Shown piece after piece: positions 33,601 to 41,643 of a stretch of DNA of 64,000 nucleotides. The stretch is taken from NCBI RefSeq assembly GCF_004331345.1, contig NZ_SJJZ01000004.1:496001-560000 (forward strand), in the 5' to 3' direction. Numbering within the stretch: position 1 is the stretch's first letter; each line of letters begins with the position of its first letter. The notes under the pieces were generated by a model. It saw only the letters and a list, made by a program, of their open reading frames with translations, searched no databases and had not been told where the DNA came from. A program made the translations under genes and the position numbers. This stretch comes from Kribbella soli. Its GTDB lineage: Bacteria; Actinomycetota; Actinomycetes; Propionibacteriales; Kribbellaceae.

Positions 33601-33672
33601 ACCGCCAACGGCACAAAACTGATCCTCAACACCTGCAACAGCGCCCTCAACCAGAAGTGGGTCCTTCCGTAA
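30655..33672 (+). CDS. Secreted glucose/sorbosone dehydrogenase with PKD, F5/8C and ricin-type domains
   Basis: 1005 aa. GTG start; signal peptide ALSTMCVVLLLPLIAITPAR ending ARA-AV. Residues about 35-475 are the PQQ-type six-bladed beta-propeller dehydrogenase domain (FSPDGRVFVAEKSGLIKVF, LLGLALHPDFP, QGLRNPMRFTF, LWIGDVGYSSWEEI). Then come a PKD domain (480-568, DGDALTYAWDLDGDG), a second Ig-like region (570-660), a discoidin/F5-8C domain (757-882) and a ricin-like beta-trefoil with QW repeats (885-1005). The tails should bind plant or cell-wall polysaccharides and keep the oxidase at its substrate. Substrate unknown. Confidence 0.9.
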   Translation: MRISSQWLRYALSTMCVVLLLPLIAITPARAAVTPTGFSEQVAFTGLNSPTNVAFSPDGRVFVAEKSGLIKVFDSLDDPTPSVFADLRTEVYNYWDRGLLGLALHPDFPADPRIYVLYTHDGLIGGPTPKWGTPNTDADPCPSPPGPTGDGCQASARLSVLNANGAEQVLVEDWCQVYPSHSIGSIEFGPDGFLYAGGGDGGSFNYVDYGQDSFPTSDLTPDNPCGDGTAPVGATLTPPTAEGGALRAQDLRTASDPTGLDGSIIRINPDTGQAAPNNPLISSPDLNARRIVAQGLRNPMRFTFRPGTNELWIGDVGYSSWEEIDRVVAPTSGVTNFGWPCYEGAGRQPGYDSANVNICENLYAAGPSAVAAPYYTYKHSDQVAGTCSTGSSSISGLTFYKGGNYPSSYDGSLFFSDYSRRCVWAMLPGSNGLPDPANIQLFASGYGATRLQTGPGGDLFTVDYDNGRILRYVYNGTNNPPTAVIQADPSSGPTPLTVTFDGTASDDADGDALTYAWDLDGDGAYDDSTAAVVQHTYTTTGTVTARLRVSDGTASSTTTTQINVANTAPTATITSPGPATTWKVGDTINFSGSATDPEQGTLPGSALTWSLIMHHCPSDCHTHTITTLTGASGSFTAPDHEYPSYLELKLTARDAQGLTDSKRVRLDPKTVGMTFATTPTGLPVTVLDKSGKGPLGVTTIVGSSVSVSTDPVANVANQLYRFGLWSDRGARDHNLVAPATPATYTAAFGTKRNLARSRPAVASSTYLAGREATKAVDGSMSTAWSSARTDPQWFQVDLGSVQVVNRVMMNWLSTAYAKSYQLQVSGSGRTWKTVSSTVSGDGGTDLVTFTPNYARYVRMVATKRAVAGSYYSFWEFGVYQDTGPATGIGGKCVDVYQASTADGTPTTLYTCKGAVNQQWTPSTEDGTIRTMGKCLSARSTALNTPAVLWTCDNSPGQRWIPQANGAFVNAAAGLCLDATGGSTANGTKLILNTCNSALNQKWVLP

Positions 33673-33714
33673 TTCGATCGTCGGGGCAGCTGCCTCGGAT
33701 CTATCGTCGTGCCC

Positions 33715-34842
33715 ATGAGTCAGGGTTGGGTGGACGAGGGGTTCGGGGCGGTCGCGGATGCCTTCGCGGAGAACTTCTCGTTGTTTCCGGAGTTGGGCGC
33801 CGCGGTCAGCCTGTACGCCGGTGGGCGGCAGGTGGTCGAGCTCTGGGACGGGGAGGCGGCGCCGGGGCGGCCGTGGACGCGGGAGACCGTCGTACCGGTG
33901 TTCTCCTGTGCGAAGGGGCTGGTGAGTGTCGTCGTACACCTGCTGGCGCAGGAAGGGCGGCTCGACCTGGACGCGCCGATCGGTGCGTACTGGCCGGAGT
34001 TTGTTGCTGCGGGCAAGGACGCGATCACGTGCCGGATGGTGCTCGGGCACCGGGCCGGGATCCCGGTGCTGGACAAGACGTTGACGTTCGACGAGATCGC
34101 GGCGTGGACACCGGTGATCACAGCCCTGGAAGAGCAGGCGCCGATGTGGGAGCCGGGGACGACGTACGAGTATCACGGGCACGTGTTCGGGTTCGTACTC
34201 GGTGAAGTGGTACGGCGGATCACGGGGCAACTGCCCGGCGCGTACTTCCGTACCGTCATCGGCGATCCGCTCGGACTGCGGGCATGGATCGGACTGCCGG
34301 CCGCGGAGTTGCCGACGCTCGCGCGGTTGGAGGAGGCCGAGGGGCGGCCGCCGGCGCTGGACCCCGAGCATCTGCTGATGCGCATCGTGACGATGAACGG
34401 GGCGCTCGAGTTCCCCGGCCTCGACGTACCTCACGGTTGGAACGACCCCGACCTGCTCGCGATGGAACTGCCTGGGGCGGGCGCGGTCGCGTCCGCGAGC
34501 GGTCTGGCCGGGGTGTACGCCGCCGCGATCACGGGCATCGACGGCTCGACACGATTGCTGACTCCGGACACGGTCGGCGATGCGGTGCGCGAGGTCTCCT
34601 CCGGTGCGGGGTTCCTGGGGTTTGACGCCGGCGCTCGCTGGGGGTCCGGATTCCTGCTGGACTCCCCCTTCCGGCCGACACTCGGCCCACGCAGCTTCGG
34701 CAACGACGGCGCCGGCGGCCAGTTCGCGTTCGGCGACGACGAGTACGGCGTCGCCTTCGCCTACACCGCCAACCGCATGCTCGGCCACGGCGACCCCCGA
34801 GCCGCCCACCTGATAACCGCCCTCCGCACCTGCCTCCACTAA
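33715..34842 (+). CDS. Serine beta-lactamase-like hydrolase / EstB-type esterase
   Basis: 375 aa from ATG 33715 (a GTG two codons upstream is also possible). The beta-lactamase fold is marked by FSCAKG (S-x-x-K), LDAPIGAYWPEF, MVLGHRAGIP, and YEYHG in place of Y-x-N. The C-terminal box is GNDGAGGQF rather than K-T-G. The pattern fits cytoplasmic class C-like esterases or peptidases, not a resistance beta-lactamase; there is no signal peptide. It is followed by the first of two hairpin repeats. Confidence 0.88.
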   Translation: MSQGWVDEGFGAVADAFAENFSLFPELGAAVSLYAGGRQVVELWDGEAAPGRPWTRETVVPVFSCAKGLVSVVVHLLAQEGRLDLDAPIGAYWPEFVAAGKDAITCRMVLGHRAGIPVLDKTLTFDEIAAWTPVITALEEQAPMWEPGTTYEYHGHVFGFVLGEVVRRITGQLPGAYFRTVIGDPLGLRAWIGLPAAELPTLARLEEAEGRPPALDPEHLLMRIVTMNGALEFPGLDVPHGWNDPDLLAMELPGAGAVASASGLAGVYAAAITGIDGSTRLLTPDTVGDAVREVSSGAGFLGFDAGARWGSGFLLDSPFRPTLGPRSFGNDGAGGQFAFGDDEYGVAFAYTANRMLGHGDPRAAHLITALRTCLH

Positions 34843-34908
34843 CCCACTGCCGGGTTGTTTCACCCCTCGCTGCTCGGCTCGGCCGACGCCCACCCCGTCA
34901 ACTCGGGT

Positions 34909-34978
34909 GGATATCCCCTGGTGTTGTGGGTTCTCCTCTCTAATACCAGGGGAGAACCCACAACCGCAGGGGATATCC
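34909..34978. repeat. Long hairpin repeat, copy 1
   Basis: Arms 34909-34936 and 34951-34978 (28 bp, two mismatches) around a 14-nt loop; the stem runs GGATATCCCCTG to GTGGGTTCTCC. A related copy lies at 36182-36251, and the two bracket the MBL gene. It sits between two convergent genes, so it could act as a bidirectional terminator. The shared flanks (AACTCG-G/A-GTGGATATCC, ATCCCGTCG) look more like a small mobile or REP-type repeat. Confidence 0.7.
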
Positions 34979-35131
34979 CGTCGCGTGCCGACGGGTGCGG
35001 GGTGTGCTGTGGGCGCGGTGCGGTAGCCGCGGAGAGTGGGCGAGAGGCGTACCGAAGAACGGGTAGTGGTGCAGCTTCCGGGACACCCGCCAGTCGGCAG
35101 GACGGCGGGCGGGGGCGTCCGCGGTGGAGCA

Positions 35132-36001
35132 CTACCCGTTGTTCGGTACGCCGAGAGGGTGCCAGGTGTAGGTGGGGCCGTTGCGTTGGACGTGGCCGAG
35201 GCCTGGGAACGGGAGGTGGTAGGCGTGGATCAGGAGGTGTTCGTCGGCGGCGCGGGACAGGAGTTGGCGGCGGGTGGTGATGGAGGCCGGCGCGTCCAGG
35301 TCCCACGGGGTGGCCCAGGCCGGGTTGATGAGTTGGAGCGGGTCGTAGAACGTGTCGCCCACGCAGAGCAGGCGTTCGCCTTGGGACTGCAGGAGGATGG
35401 CGGAGTGGCCGGGGGTGTGACCGGGGGCGGACAGTGTGTGTACGCCGGGCAGGATCTCGGCGTCGTACTCGAACGGCTGCAGCTTCTCGCCGAAGAGTCG
35501 GATGGTTTCTCGAGCAGCCTCGAGGTGCGGCTGCGCCGACGGAAGGTCGACGGAGCCGGACCAGAACGCGACCTCCGACGCATGTGCGAACGCGGTCGCC
35601 GCGGGGAACGTGAGCTCGCCCGACCAGATCGCGCCGCGCGCATGATCCTGATGAAGATGCGTGAACACGACCGCAGCCAAGTTCGACCGTGACAGTCCGG
35701 CGCTGGTCATGCCGCCGTCCAACTGTCCGACGAGCGGCTCGATGTACTCGCCGTACCCGAGGAAGCTCGCCCCCAGCCCCGTGTCGATCACCGCCGTCCC
35801 GTCCGGCGTACTCACGAACAGACAGTTGTACCCACAGGTCAGCGTCGACCGCCCCTCGCACCCATCCCGCAGTACGTCGTCAGGCACACCCGACTCAGGC
35901 GTGAAGAACTCCCCCAGCTGCGGCTCGAACGGCGGCCCCGGCTGGCCGTCGCTCACCACCACACACTCCAACCGCCCAACCGAGAACCGATAGATCATCA
36001 C
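35132..36001 (-). CDS. MBL-fold metallo-hydrolase
   Basis: 289 aa. Zinc motif THLHQDH at 114-120 (H-x-H-x-D-H), later APGHTPGHS, LCVGDTFYDP (bridging Asp) and a C-terminal HAYHLPFPGLGHV. This gives the full set for a binuclear site. The layout resembles AHL-lactonase/glyoxalase-II-like cytoplasmic hydrolases. An acyl-lactone or thioester substrate is plausible but unproven. ATG at 36001 (a second ATG follows directly). It is flanked on both sides by hairpin repeats, and its upstream strand is strongly C-rich. Confidence 0.9.
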   Translation of the reverse strand: MMIYRFSVGRLECVVVSDGQPGPPFEPQLGEFFTPESGVPDDVLRDGCEGRSTLTCGYNCLFVSTPDGTAVIDTGLGASFLGYGEYIEPLVGQLDGGMTSAGLSRSNLAAVVFTHLHQDHARGAIWSGELTFPAATAFAHASEVAFWSGSVDLPSAQPHLEAARETIRLFGEKLQPFEYDAEILPGVHTLSAPGHTPGHSAILLQSQGERLLCVGDTFYDPLQLINPAWATPWDLDAPASITTRRQLLSRAADEHLLIHAYHLPFPGLGHVQRNGPTYTWHPLGVPNNG

Positions 36002-36130
36002 CCCACCCTCCCACCACCCTCACCTGTACGCCGCCCTCCCACACCCCCGCCCTCCCACACACCAACTCGCCTCCCCCCAGTCACCCATCGCCCGCGCCTC
36101 CCGTCACCCCACGCCTCCCACGTTCCTTCG
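36002..36130. other. C-tract-rich leader of the MBL gene
   Basis: Repeated CCCTCCCAC-type runs on the plus strand (G-tracts on the transcribed minus-strand leader). This could fold into G-quadruplex/i-motif structures. No gene is seen. Confidence 0.4.
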
Positions 36131-36181
36131 CGACCTACCCCTCGCGTTCACCTCGGCTGCAGGCCCCCGTCCAACTCGAGT

Positions 36182-36251
36182 GGATATCCCTTGGTGTTAA
36201 GGGTTCTCCCCTCGCATGCCAGGGGAGAACCCACCACGGCAGGGGATATCC
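36182..36251. repeat. Long hairpin repeat, copy 2
   Basis: Arms 36182-36211 and 36222-36251, 30 bp with several mismatches, 10-nt loop. About 80% identical to copy 1 over 75 bp including flanks. Arm mismatches differ from copy 1, so the two copies have diverged independently. Confidence 0.65.
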
Positions 36252-36422
36252 CGTCGTGTGCTCGGCGGCGCGGTCGGTGGCAGAGCGGTGGGTGCGGGGC
36301 GGTGGGTGCGGGGCGGTGGGGTGGGGGTAGGCGGGGACGTTTTCCGGGGGTTCATGGGATGGGGTGGTGGTGTTCATTTCGTCGGGTGAGGGTCGCGGGG
36401 ACCGGTTTGAGGGGAGTTGGGA

Positions 36423-37718
36423 ATGTCTCGGCGTGCGTTGGTGGTGGCGGCTTCTCTTGTGGGGGTTGCTGCGTTGGTGGGGAGTACGGTGCAGGCGGCG
36501 ACCGCGGATGAGCGGGGCGCGCGGGTCGTTGGTACGGCGACGTTGCCGGACATCTCGTTGAAGGGGTTCTCGAACGGGCTGATCCGCGGGTCGGTGGACG
36601 ACGATCGGAAGGTCGATCTCGGCGGGATCGGGAGCGACATCTTCCCGGCCGGGAAGAGCCGCGAGTTCTGGACTGTCACGGACCGCGGGCCGAACGGGCA
36701 GATCAAGGTCGACGGCACGAACCGCCGGACGTTCCCGGTGCCGGGGTTCAACCCGGCGATCGTGAAGGTCAAGGTAGCCGGCAAGAAGCTGAAGGTGATC
36801 GACGCGATCCCGATCACGACCCGGCACGGCAAGCCGGTGACCGGGCTCTCGAACCAGGAAAGCCGCGACGAACTCCCCTACACGTACGACGCCTCGACGC
36901 GCCTCCCCGTCAACCCGAACGGTCTCGACACCGAGGGCATCGTCCGGGCGGACGACGGAACGTTCTGGCTCGTCGACGAGTACAGCCCCTCGTTGGTGCA
37001 CGTCTCGAGCCGCGGCCAGGTGCTCGCGCGGTACGTGCCGAAGGGGCTGAACCTGCAGGGGGCCGACTACCCGGTGATCGAGTCGCTGCCGGCGATCTTC
37101 CTGACCCGCAAGATCAACCGCGGCTTCGAGGGACTCGCGCAGCTGCCCGGCGGCGACCTGGTGCTCGCGCTGCAGAGCCCGCTGTCGAACCCGAGCAAGA
37201 AGGTCGGCGAAGCCTCGCTCAACACGCGACTCCTCAGGTTCTCGCCGCGGGCCGGGAAGGTGACGGCGGAGTACGCGTACCGTTTCGACCCGGTCGGCGT
37301 GGTCGACCCGGGCGAGGACGACACCAGTGAGCTGAAGATCTCGTCGATCGTTGCCGCAGGCCCTGAAACGCTGCTGGTCGAGGAACGGACCGACAACGCC
37401 GCCCGGTTGCAGCGCGTCGTACTGCGGCCGTCCGCCAACATCCTCGGCTCCAAGTGGGACGACGTCGCGACCACACCGTCGTACGAAGCGGATGCGACCG
37501 GCGTACCGGTGCTCGCCAAGAAACTGTTCCTCGACCTGAACACGGTCAAGGGCGCACCGAAGAAGATCGAGGGTGTCGCGCTGTTGCCGCACAACACCCT
37601 CGTCGTGATCAACGACAACGACTTCGGAATGACCGACGGACCGGAAGCGTTCGATGCCGACGGCAACCTGGTCGACAGCGACATCGAGACCACGCTGGTG
37701 ACGATCCGTCTGCCCTAG
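36423..37718 (+). CDS. Secreted phytase-like esterase (esterase-like activity of phytase family)
   Basis: 431 aa from ATG 36423 (GGGGAG upstream). Signal peptide [20 protein letters not shown] ending VQA-AT. The beta-propeller phytase-like domain covers the rest: [67 protein letters not shown], and [20 protein letters not shown]. Members are extracellular phosphoesterases, often induced with alkaline phosphatase. No Pho box is obvious. A G-rich tract (about 36285-36330) lies in the leader. The stop overlaps the convergent MFS stop by 4 bp. Confidence 0.88.
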   Translation: MSRRALVVAASLVGVAALVGSTVQAATADERGARVVGTATLPDISLKGFSNGLIRGSVDDDRKVDLGGIGSDIFPAGKSREFWTVTDRGPNGQIKVDGTNRRTFPVPGFNPAIVKVKVAGKKLKVIDAIPITTRHGKPVTGLSNQESRDELPYTYDASTRLPVNPNGLDTEGIVRADDGTFWLVDEYSPSLVHVSSRGQVLARYVPKGLNLQGADYPVIESLPAIFLTRKINRGFEGLAQLPGGDLVLALQSPLSNPSKKVGEASLNTRLLRFSPRAGKVTAEYAYRFDPVGVVDPGEDDTSELKISSIVAAGPETLLVEERTDNAARLQRVVLRPSANILGSKWDDVATTPSYEADATGVPVLAKKLFLDLNTVKGAPKKIEGVALLPHNTLVVINDNDFGMTDGPEAFDADGNLVDSDIETTLVTIRLP

Positions 37719-39100
37719 TGGCAACTCGCGGTCACGGGTCTACGCAGCCGTAAAGCGAACAGCAACGTCAAGAGGATCCCCGCACCGATAACGAAAACGG
37801 TGGTACGGATCCCCTCGGCGGCCGCCGCGCGCAGCTCCTCGCCAACGAGCCCAGACGTGTGGGCGTTGGCTACCAGCACCAGTACGGCGAGCCCCACCGA
37901 CGCACCGATGCCCGAACTGGTCGACACCACGCCCGACGCGACCCCCTGCATCCGATCGGACACCCCAGTGGCCGCGGCGATGAACATCATCGTGAACACC
38001 GCGCCGTCGCCGACGCTCACCAGCACCAGGCCCGGTACAAGCGCGACGTACGACCCACCGGCCGACATGCCCAGCCCCAGAGTCACCGCTCCGACAGCTC
38101 CGATCACCAGCGCCGCAAGCAACGTACGACGCAACCCGAATCGAGTCACCGCCCGCCCCGCAACCGTCGATCCGGTCACCACCACCGCAGTGGGGACCAG
38201 AAAGCCGAGACCGGTCTGCAACGGGTCGTACCCACGCACGTCCTGGAAGTAGAGGGACAGGAAGTAGAGCAGCGACCCGAACGTTGCCATGAACAGGAAC
38301 GCGATCACCATCGCCACCACGAGCACCCGGTTCTTCAGCAGGTTCGGGGGGACCAGTGGATCCGGACTGCGCCGTTCGATCCCGATGAAGGACACGAGCA
38401 GGACAACCGCAACAGCGGAGGTCCCGACGATGGTGCTCCAGTGGAGCGCCGGACCTTGCACCAGCGTGAACACCAGCAAGGTGATCCCACCAGTCGCCGT
38501 CAGGGCCCCTGGCAGGTCGAACGACCGACGTACCTCCGGACGCCCCCGATCGAGCAGCGGTACGGCGAGAACCAGCGCCGTGGCGACCAAGGGCACGTTG
38601 ACGAAGAACACCGCCTCCCAGCCGAACACCCGAGTCAGCGCGCCACCGAGCAGCACGCCGATGACCAGGCCCGCCGCCCCGGATCCACCCCAGATGCCCA
38701 GTGCACGATTCCGGTCCCGGCCCTCCGAGAACATGGTGTTGATGATCGCCAGCGTGCTCGGGAACACCAGTGCGCCGCCAAGTCCCTGGACCGCCCGAGC
38801 AGTCAGCTGCCAGGCCGGTCCGGTCGCCAGGCCGCCGGCCAGCGACGCAACGCCGTACAGGACAAGGCCGGTCATCAGCATTCGCCGCCGTCCGAGCACA
38901 TCGGCGGCGCGACCACCGAACAGCAGGAAGCCACTCGACGCAATCGCGTAGGCGCTGATCACCGACTGCAGGGTGTGCGCGGAGTAGCCGAGCTCGCGCC
39001 CGATCTCCGGGAGAGCGACGACGACGATGTACTGGTCCAGCGACACGATCAGCATCGCGAACGACAGCATCGCAAGGGCCGCGGACTTCCTCCGATCCAT
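37715..39100 (-). CDS. MFS drug transporter, DHA2 (EmrB/QacA) type
   Basis: 461 aa, about 14 hydrophobic segments. ATG 39100 is preceded by AGGAGGAATC; the 17 codons above it lie inside the operator region. Motif C-like [15 protein letters not shown] in TM1, [17 protein letters not shown] in loop 2-3, and [12 protein letters not shown] are typical of drug:H+ antiporters. Divergent from a TetR gene 86 bp away with inverted repeats between them, so probably repressed by it. The intergenic arrangement fits inducible efflux. The drug is unknown. Confidence 0.92.
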   Translation of the reverse strand: MDRRKSAALAMLSFAMLIVSLDQYIVVVALPEIGRELGYSAHTLQSVISAYAIASSGFLLFGGRAADVLGRRRMLMTGLVLYGVASLAGGLATGPAWQLTARAVQGLGGALVFPSTLAIINTMFSEGRDRNRALGIWGGSGAAGLVIGVLLGGALTRVFGWEAVFFVNVPLVATALVLAVPLLDRGRPEVRRSFDLPGALTATGGITLLVFTLVQGPALHWSTIVGTSAVAVVLLVSFIGIERRSPDPLVPPNLLKNRVLVVAMVIAFLFMATFGSLLYFLSLYFQDVRGYDPLQTGLGFLVPTAVVVTGSTVAGRAVTRFGLRRTLLAALVIGAVGAVTLGLGMSAGGSYVALVPGLVLVSVGDGAVFTMMFIAAATGVSDRMQGVASGVVSTSSGIGASVGLAVLVLVANAHTSGLVGEELRAAAAEGIRTTVFVIGAGILLTLLFALRLRRPVTASCH

Positions 39101-39121
39101 GATTCCTCCTCGATTGAACCG

Positions 39122-39158
39122 AACTGTACAGAACAGTTCAGATGAACTCAACCGTTCA
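39122..39158. promoter_or_regulatory. Probable TetR operator between efflux gene and regulator
   Basis: AACTGT-ACAGA-ACAGTT (39122-39138) is a perfect inverted repeat, and TGAAC-TCAACC-GTTCA (39143-39158) a second one sharing the TGAAC/GTTCA half-site. TAGACT at 39173-39178 could be the -10 of the regulator gene. Confidence 0.6.
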
Positions 39159-39186
39159 GTTCAGATTCTTGCTAGACTCCTGGACC

Positions 39187-39849
39187 ATGACGAAGGCAGC
39201 TCCGCGCGAGCTCACCGGCGACCGGGCGGCGCGCAAGAGGGAAGCGATCATCCCGGCGGCGCGCGCTGCGTTCATCCGGGACGGGTTCGACGCCGCGGTG
39301 GACTCGATCGCGGCCGAGGCCGGCGTGTCGAAGGTGACCGTCTACAACCACTACGGCAACAAGGAAACCTTGTTCATGGCCGTCGTCGGCGAGGCGCTCG
39401 AGGGCGCACTGGCCGAGGTCATCGCCGGCACGGCGCACCGTCTGGCAGAGTCCGACGACCTGCGCGCCGCGCTCAAGTGGACCGCGTCCGCCTGGGTCAC
39501 CAGCATGACCCAGCCCGACATGCTGGCGCTGCGCCAGCTCGTCACCAGCGAGGTGCGGCGCTTTCCGGAGCTCGGCACCGCCTGGCGCCGGCACGGGCCG
39601 GATCGGGCGCGTCCTGCCCTTGCCGCCGCGTTCGAGCGCCTGATCGCGGCCGGCCGCCTGACCATGCCCGACGTGGACACGGCGATTCTCCAGTTGTACG
39701 CCCTGGTCCTCTACCCGCACCTGGTCCACAGCACGTACGGCGCCACCCTCGATGCGAGCACTACCGACCAGCTCATCGACACCGGCGTCGACATGTTCCT
39801 GCAGTACTACGCATACCGCGACCAGTCCGCAGCAAGGACGGACGGATGA
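39187..39849 (+). CDS. TetR-family repressor
   Basis: 220 aa from ATG 39187. N-terminal HTH: FIRDGFDAAVDSIAAEAGVS then KVTVYNHYGNKETLF (recognition helix VSKVTVYNHYG). The C-terminal ligand domain (AefR/TetR_C_33-like, with LRQLVTSEVRRFPELG) is helical. No ribosome site lies before the ATG, and the possible -10 ends 8 bp upstream, so the transcript may be leaderless. It likely represses the divergent DHA2 exporter and itself. The stop overlaps the next start (ATGA), coupling it to the SnoaL-like gene. Confidence 0.9.
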   Translation: MTKAAPRELTGDRAARKREAIIPAARAAFIRDGFDAAVDSIAAEAGVSKVTVYNHYGNKETLFMAVVGEALEGALAEVIAGTAHRLAESDDLRAALKWTASAWVTSMTQPDMLALRQLVTSEVRRFPELGTAWRRHGPDRARPALAAAFERLIAAGRLTMPDVDTAILQLYALVLYPHLVHSTYGATLDASTTDQLIDTGVDMFLQYYAYRDQSAARTDG

Positions 39850-40220
39850 CGATCGAAGAGCAGGTACGCGCGGCGGCGGCCGAGTGGGACCGGATCGTCG
39901 TCGGCAACGACGCCGACGAGGTCGGATCCTTCATGACCGACGACTGGGTGTACGTCGACTCGACCGGCCCGGTCGCCAGGGCCGACATCCTCGGCTGGAT
40001 CTCGAATGGACGGCTTGCCCACCACAGCATGCAGGTGGTCGGCGAGCAGCGCGTGGCGCGCGCCGGTGACGCCGTCGTGCTCACGGCGCGCAAGACCAGC
40101 ACAGGCTCCTGGGACGGTACGTCGTACTTCGCGGACGAGTGGATCAGCCAGGTCTGGGTGCAGACGGCGGACGGTTGGCGGTGCGCGTTCAGCCACAAGA
40201 CCAACGCACAGACGAAATAG
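39846..40220 (+). CDS. SnoaL/NTF2-like domain protein
   Basis: 124 aa, single cone-shaped alpha/beta-barrel domain of the DUF4440/SnoaL type (AAAAEWDRIVVGNDADEVGS, DDWVYVDSTGPVARADIL, WVQTADGWRCAFSHKT). Such proteins are either small isomerases/cyclases or ligand-binding proteins. Here co-translation with the TetR gene suggests a role in handling the same compound that the efflux pump removes. No catalytic residues can be assigned. ATG at 39846 overlaps the tetR stop. Confidence 0.85.
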   Translation: MTIEEQVRAAAAEWDRIVVGNDADEVGSFMTDDWVYVDSTGPVARADILGWISNGRLAHHSMQVVGEQRVARAGDAVVLTARKTSTGSWDGTSYFADEWISQVWVQTADGWRCAFSHKTNAQTK

Positions 40221-40314
40221 CCCCGGGTTTTGTGATGTGGCGTTGTTCACGTCACACGGGCCGCTCGGCAGGCGTCAGGTGTTTGTTGGATGAGGGCAAA
40301 CGCAAAGGAACGTC

Positions 40315-41643
40315 ATGAGCGCAGTAGTCGAAGGATTCGCTGGAGAGATCGTCGGACCGGAGGACCCGGGGTACGACGCCGCGAGCCGGACCGTGCTGGT
40401 CGGGGGCAGCCCGGCGTACGTCCTCAGGCCGGCGAGTGTCGAGGACGTCCGCAAGGCCGTCGGGTACGCCGCCGGCAGCGGACTGCCGCTCGCGGTGCGC
40501 GGCGGTGGACACGCGTTCCCGGGATTCGGGACGAACGACGGCGGGGTGGTGATCGATCTCGTCAACCTGGCGGGCATCGAGATCGTGGACAAGGACAAGC
40601 ACGTCGTCCGGATCGGCGGCGGCGCCACCTGGGGGCAGGTCGCGGCCGCGCTGGCGCCGCACGGGCTGGCGATCTCGTCGGGTGACACCAGGAGCGTCGG
40701 GGTCGGCGGGTTGACGCTGACCGGCGGCATCGGGTGGAAGGTGCGCAAGTACGGTCTCGCACTGGACAGCCTGGTCGCCGTGGAGGTCGTGACGGCGAAC
40801 GCCGACGTCGTACGGGCGTCCGCCGACGAGAACCAGGAGCTGTTCTGGGCGATCCGTGGTGGCGGCGGGAACTTCGGGATCGTGACCGCGTTCGAGTTCG
40901 CGGCGCACCCGACGACCGACATCCACTTCGGCAAGGTGGTCTTCGCAGCGAACGAGATCGCCGAGGTGCTGCCGCGCTGGGCGGAGTACCTGCGGACCGC
41001 GCCCGCGGAGCTGACCTCGATCGCGTCGTTCGCGAATCCGTTCCTGGGCGGTCCCGAGGCGCCGCTGGAGATCCAGGTCGCGTACGACGGTGACGACGCG
41101 GAACTCGCGGCGCAGGCGATCGACCCGATCCGCGCACTCGGCACCGTGCTCGCCGACGACGTCACGCTGACGCCGTACGCCGAGGTGCTCGTGGACGGCG
41201 CCGTACCGCCGCCCGGCATCCAGTTCGTCACCCGGAGTGCCTTTGTCGACAAGGATTCCGTGCCCGAGGTACTGCGGATCCTCGCCGCGGCCGGCACCTC
41301 CCAAGGCGCTCCGATCATCGCTGTCCGCAGCGTCGGCGGGGCCGTGGCACAGGTCGCCGACGACGCGACGGCGTACGCGCACCGCCAGGCGGAGCTGATG
41401 TTCGTCACCATGACGGTCGGGCCGCCGCCGGTGATCGAGGCGACGCGTCCGGCGCGGGAACAACTGTGGGACACCCTGAGCCCGCACGTGAGCGGCGCGT
41501 ACGCGAACTTCCTGTCCGAGGCCGGAGACGCCGATGTCGCCGCGGTCTACCCCGCCACGACCTACGAGCGGCTCGCGGCAGTGAAGCGCGAGTACGATCC
41601 GGAAAACGTTTTCGCCGGCAACCACAACGTGCGGCCGGCATGA
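40315..41643 (+). CDS. FAD-linked oxidase, berberine-bridge-enzyme type
   Basis: 442 aa. PCMH-type FAD domain with AVRGGGHAFPGFGTNDGG (about 60-77), whose His is the usual 8-alpha flavinylation site. The second covalent Cys of bicovalent BBE enzymes is replaced (YGLALDSLV), so attachment is probably by His only. WAIRGGGGNFGIVTAFEF and the C-terminal BBE motif YDPENVFAGNHNV complete the family. It oxidises an alcohol, sugar or alkaloid-like ring. Substrate unknown. ATG at 40315. The stop overlaps the SDR start (ATGA), so the two enzymes are co-expressed. Confidence 0.92.
   Translation: MSAVVEGFAGEIVGPEDPGYDAASRTVLVGGSPAYVLRPASVEDVRKAVGYAAGSGLPLAVRGGGHAFPGFGTNDGGVVIDLVNLAGIEIVDKDKHVVRIGGGATWGQVAAALAPHGLAISSGDTRSVGVGGLTLTGGIGWKVRKYGLALDSLVAVEVVTANADVVRASADENQELFWAIRGGGGNFGIVTAFEFAAHPTTDIHFGKVVFAANEIAEVLPRWAEYLRTAPAELTSIASFANPFLGGPEAPLEIQVAYDGDDAELAAQAIDPIRALGTVLADDVTLTPYAEVLVDGAVPPPGIQFVTRSAFVDKDSVPEVLRILAAAGTSQGAPIIAVRSVGGAVAQVADDATAYAHRQAELMFVTMTVGPPPVIEATRPAREQLWDTLSPHVSGAYANFLSEAGDADVAAVYPATTYERLAAVKREYDPENVFAGNHNVRPA

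Noticed and set aside
33715-34842. Possible beta-lactam resistance gene
   Set aside because: No signal peptide, Y-x-N replaced by YEYHG and no K-T-G box; an esterase or peptidase is more likely.
31405-34893. Long minus-strand open frame over the dehydrogenase and beta-lactamase genes
   Set aside because: Antisense shadow in GC-rich DNA; no recognisable motif, and it spans two well-supported genes.
36135-37724. Minus-strand open frame over the phytase-like gene
   Set aside because: Shadow composition; the plus strand encodes a complete secreted protein.
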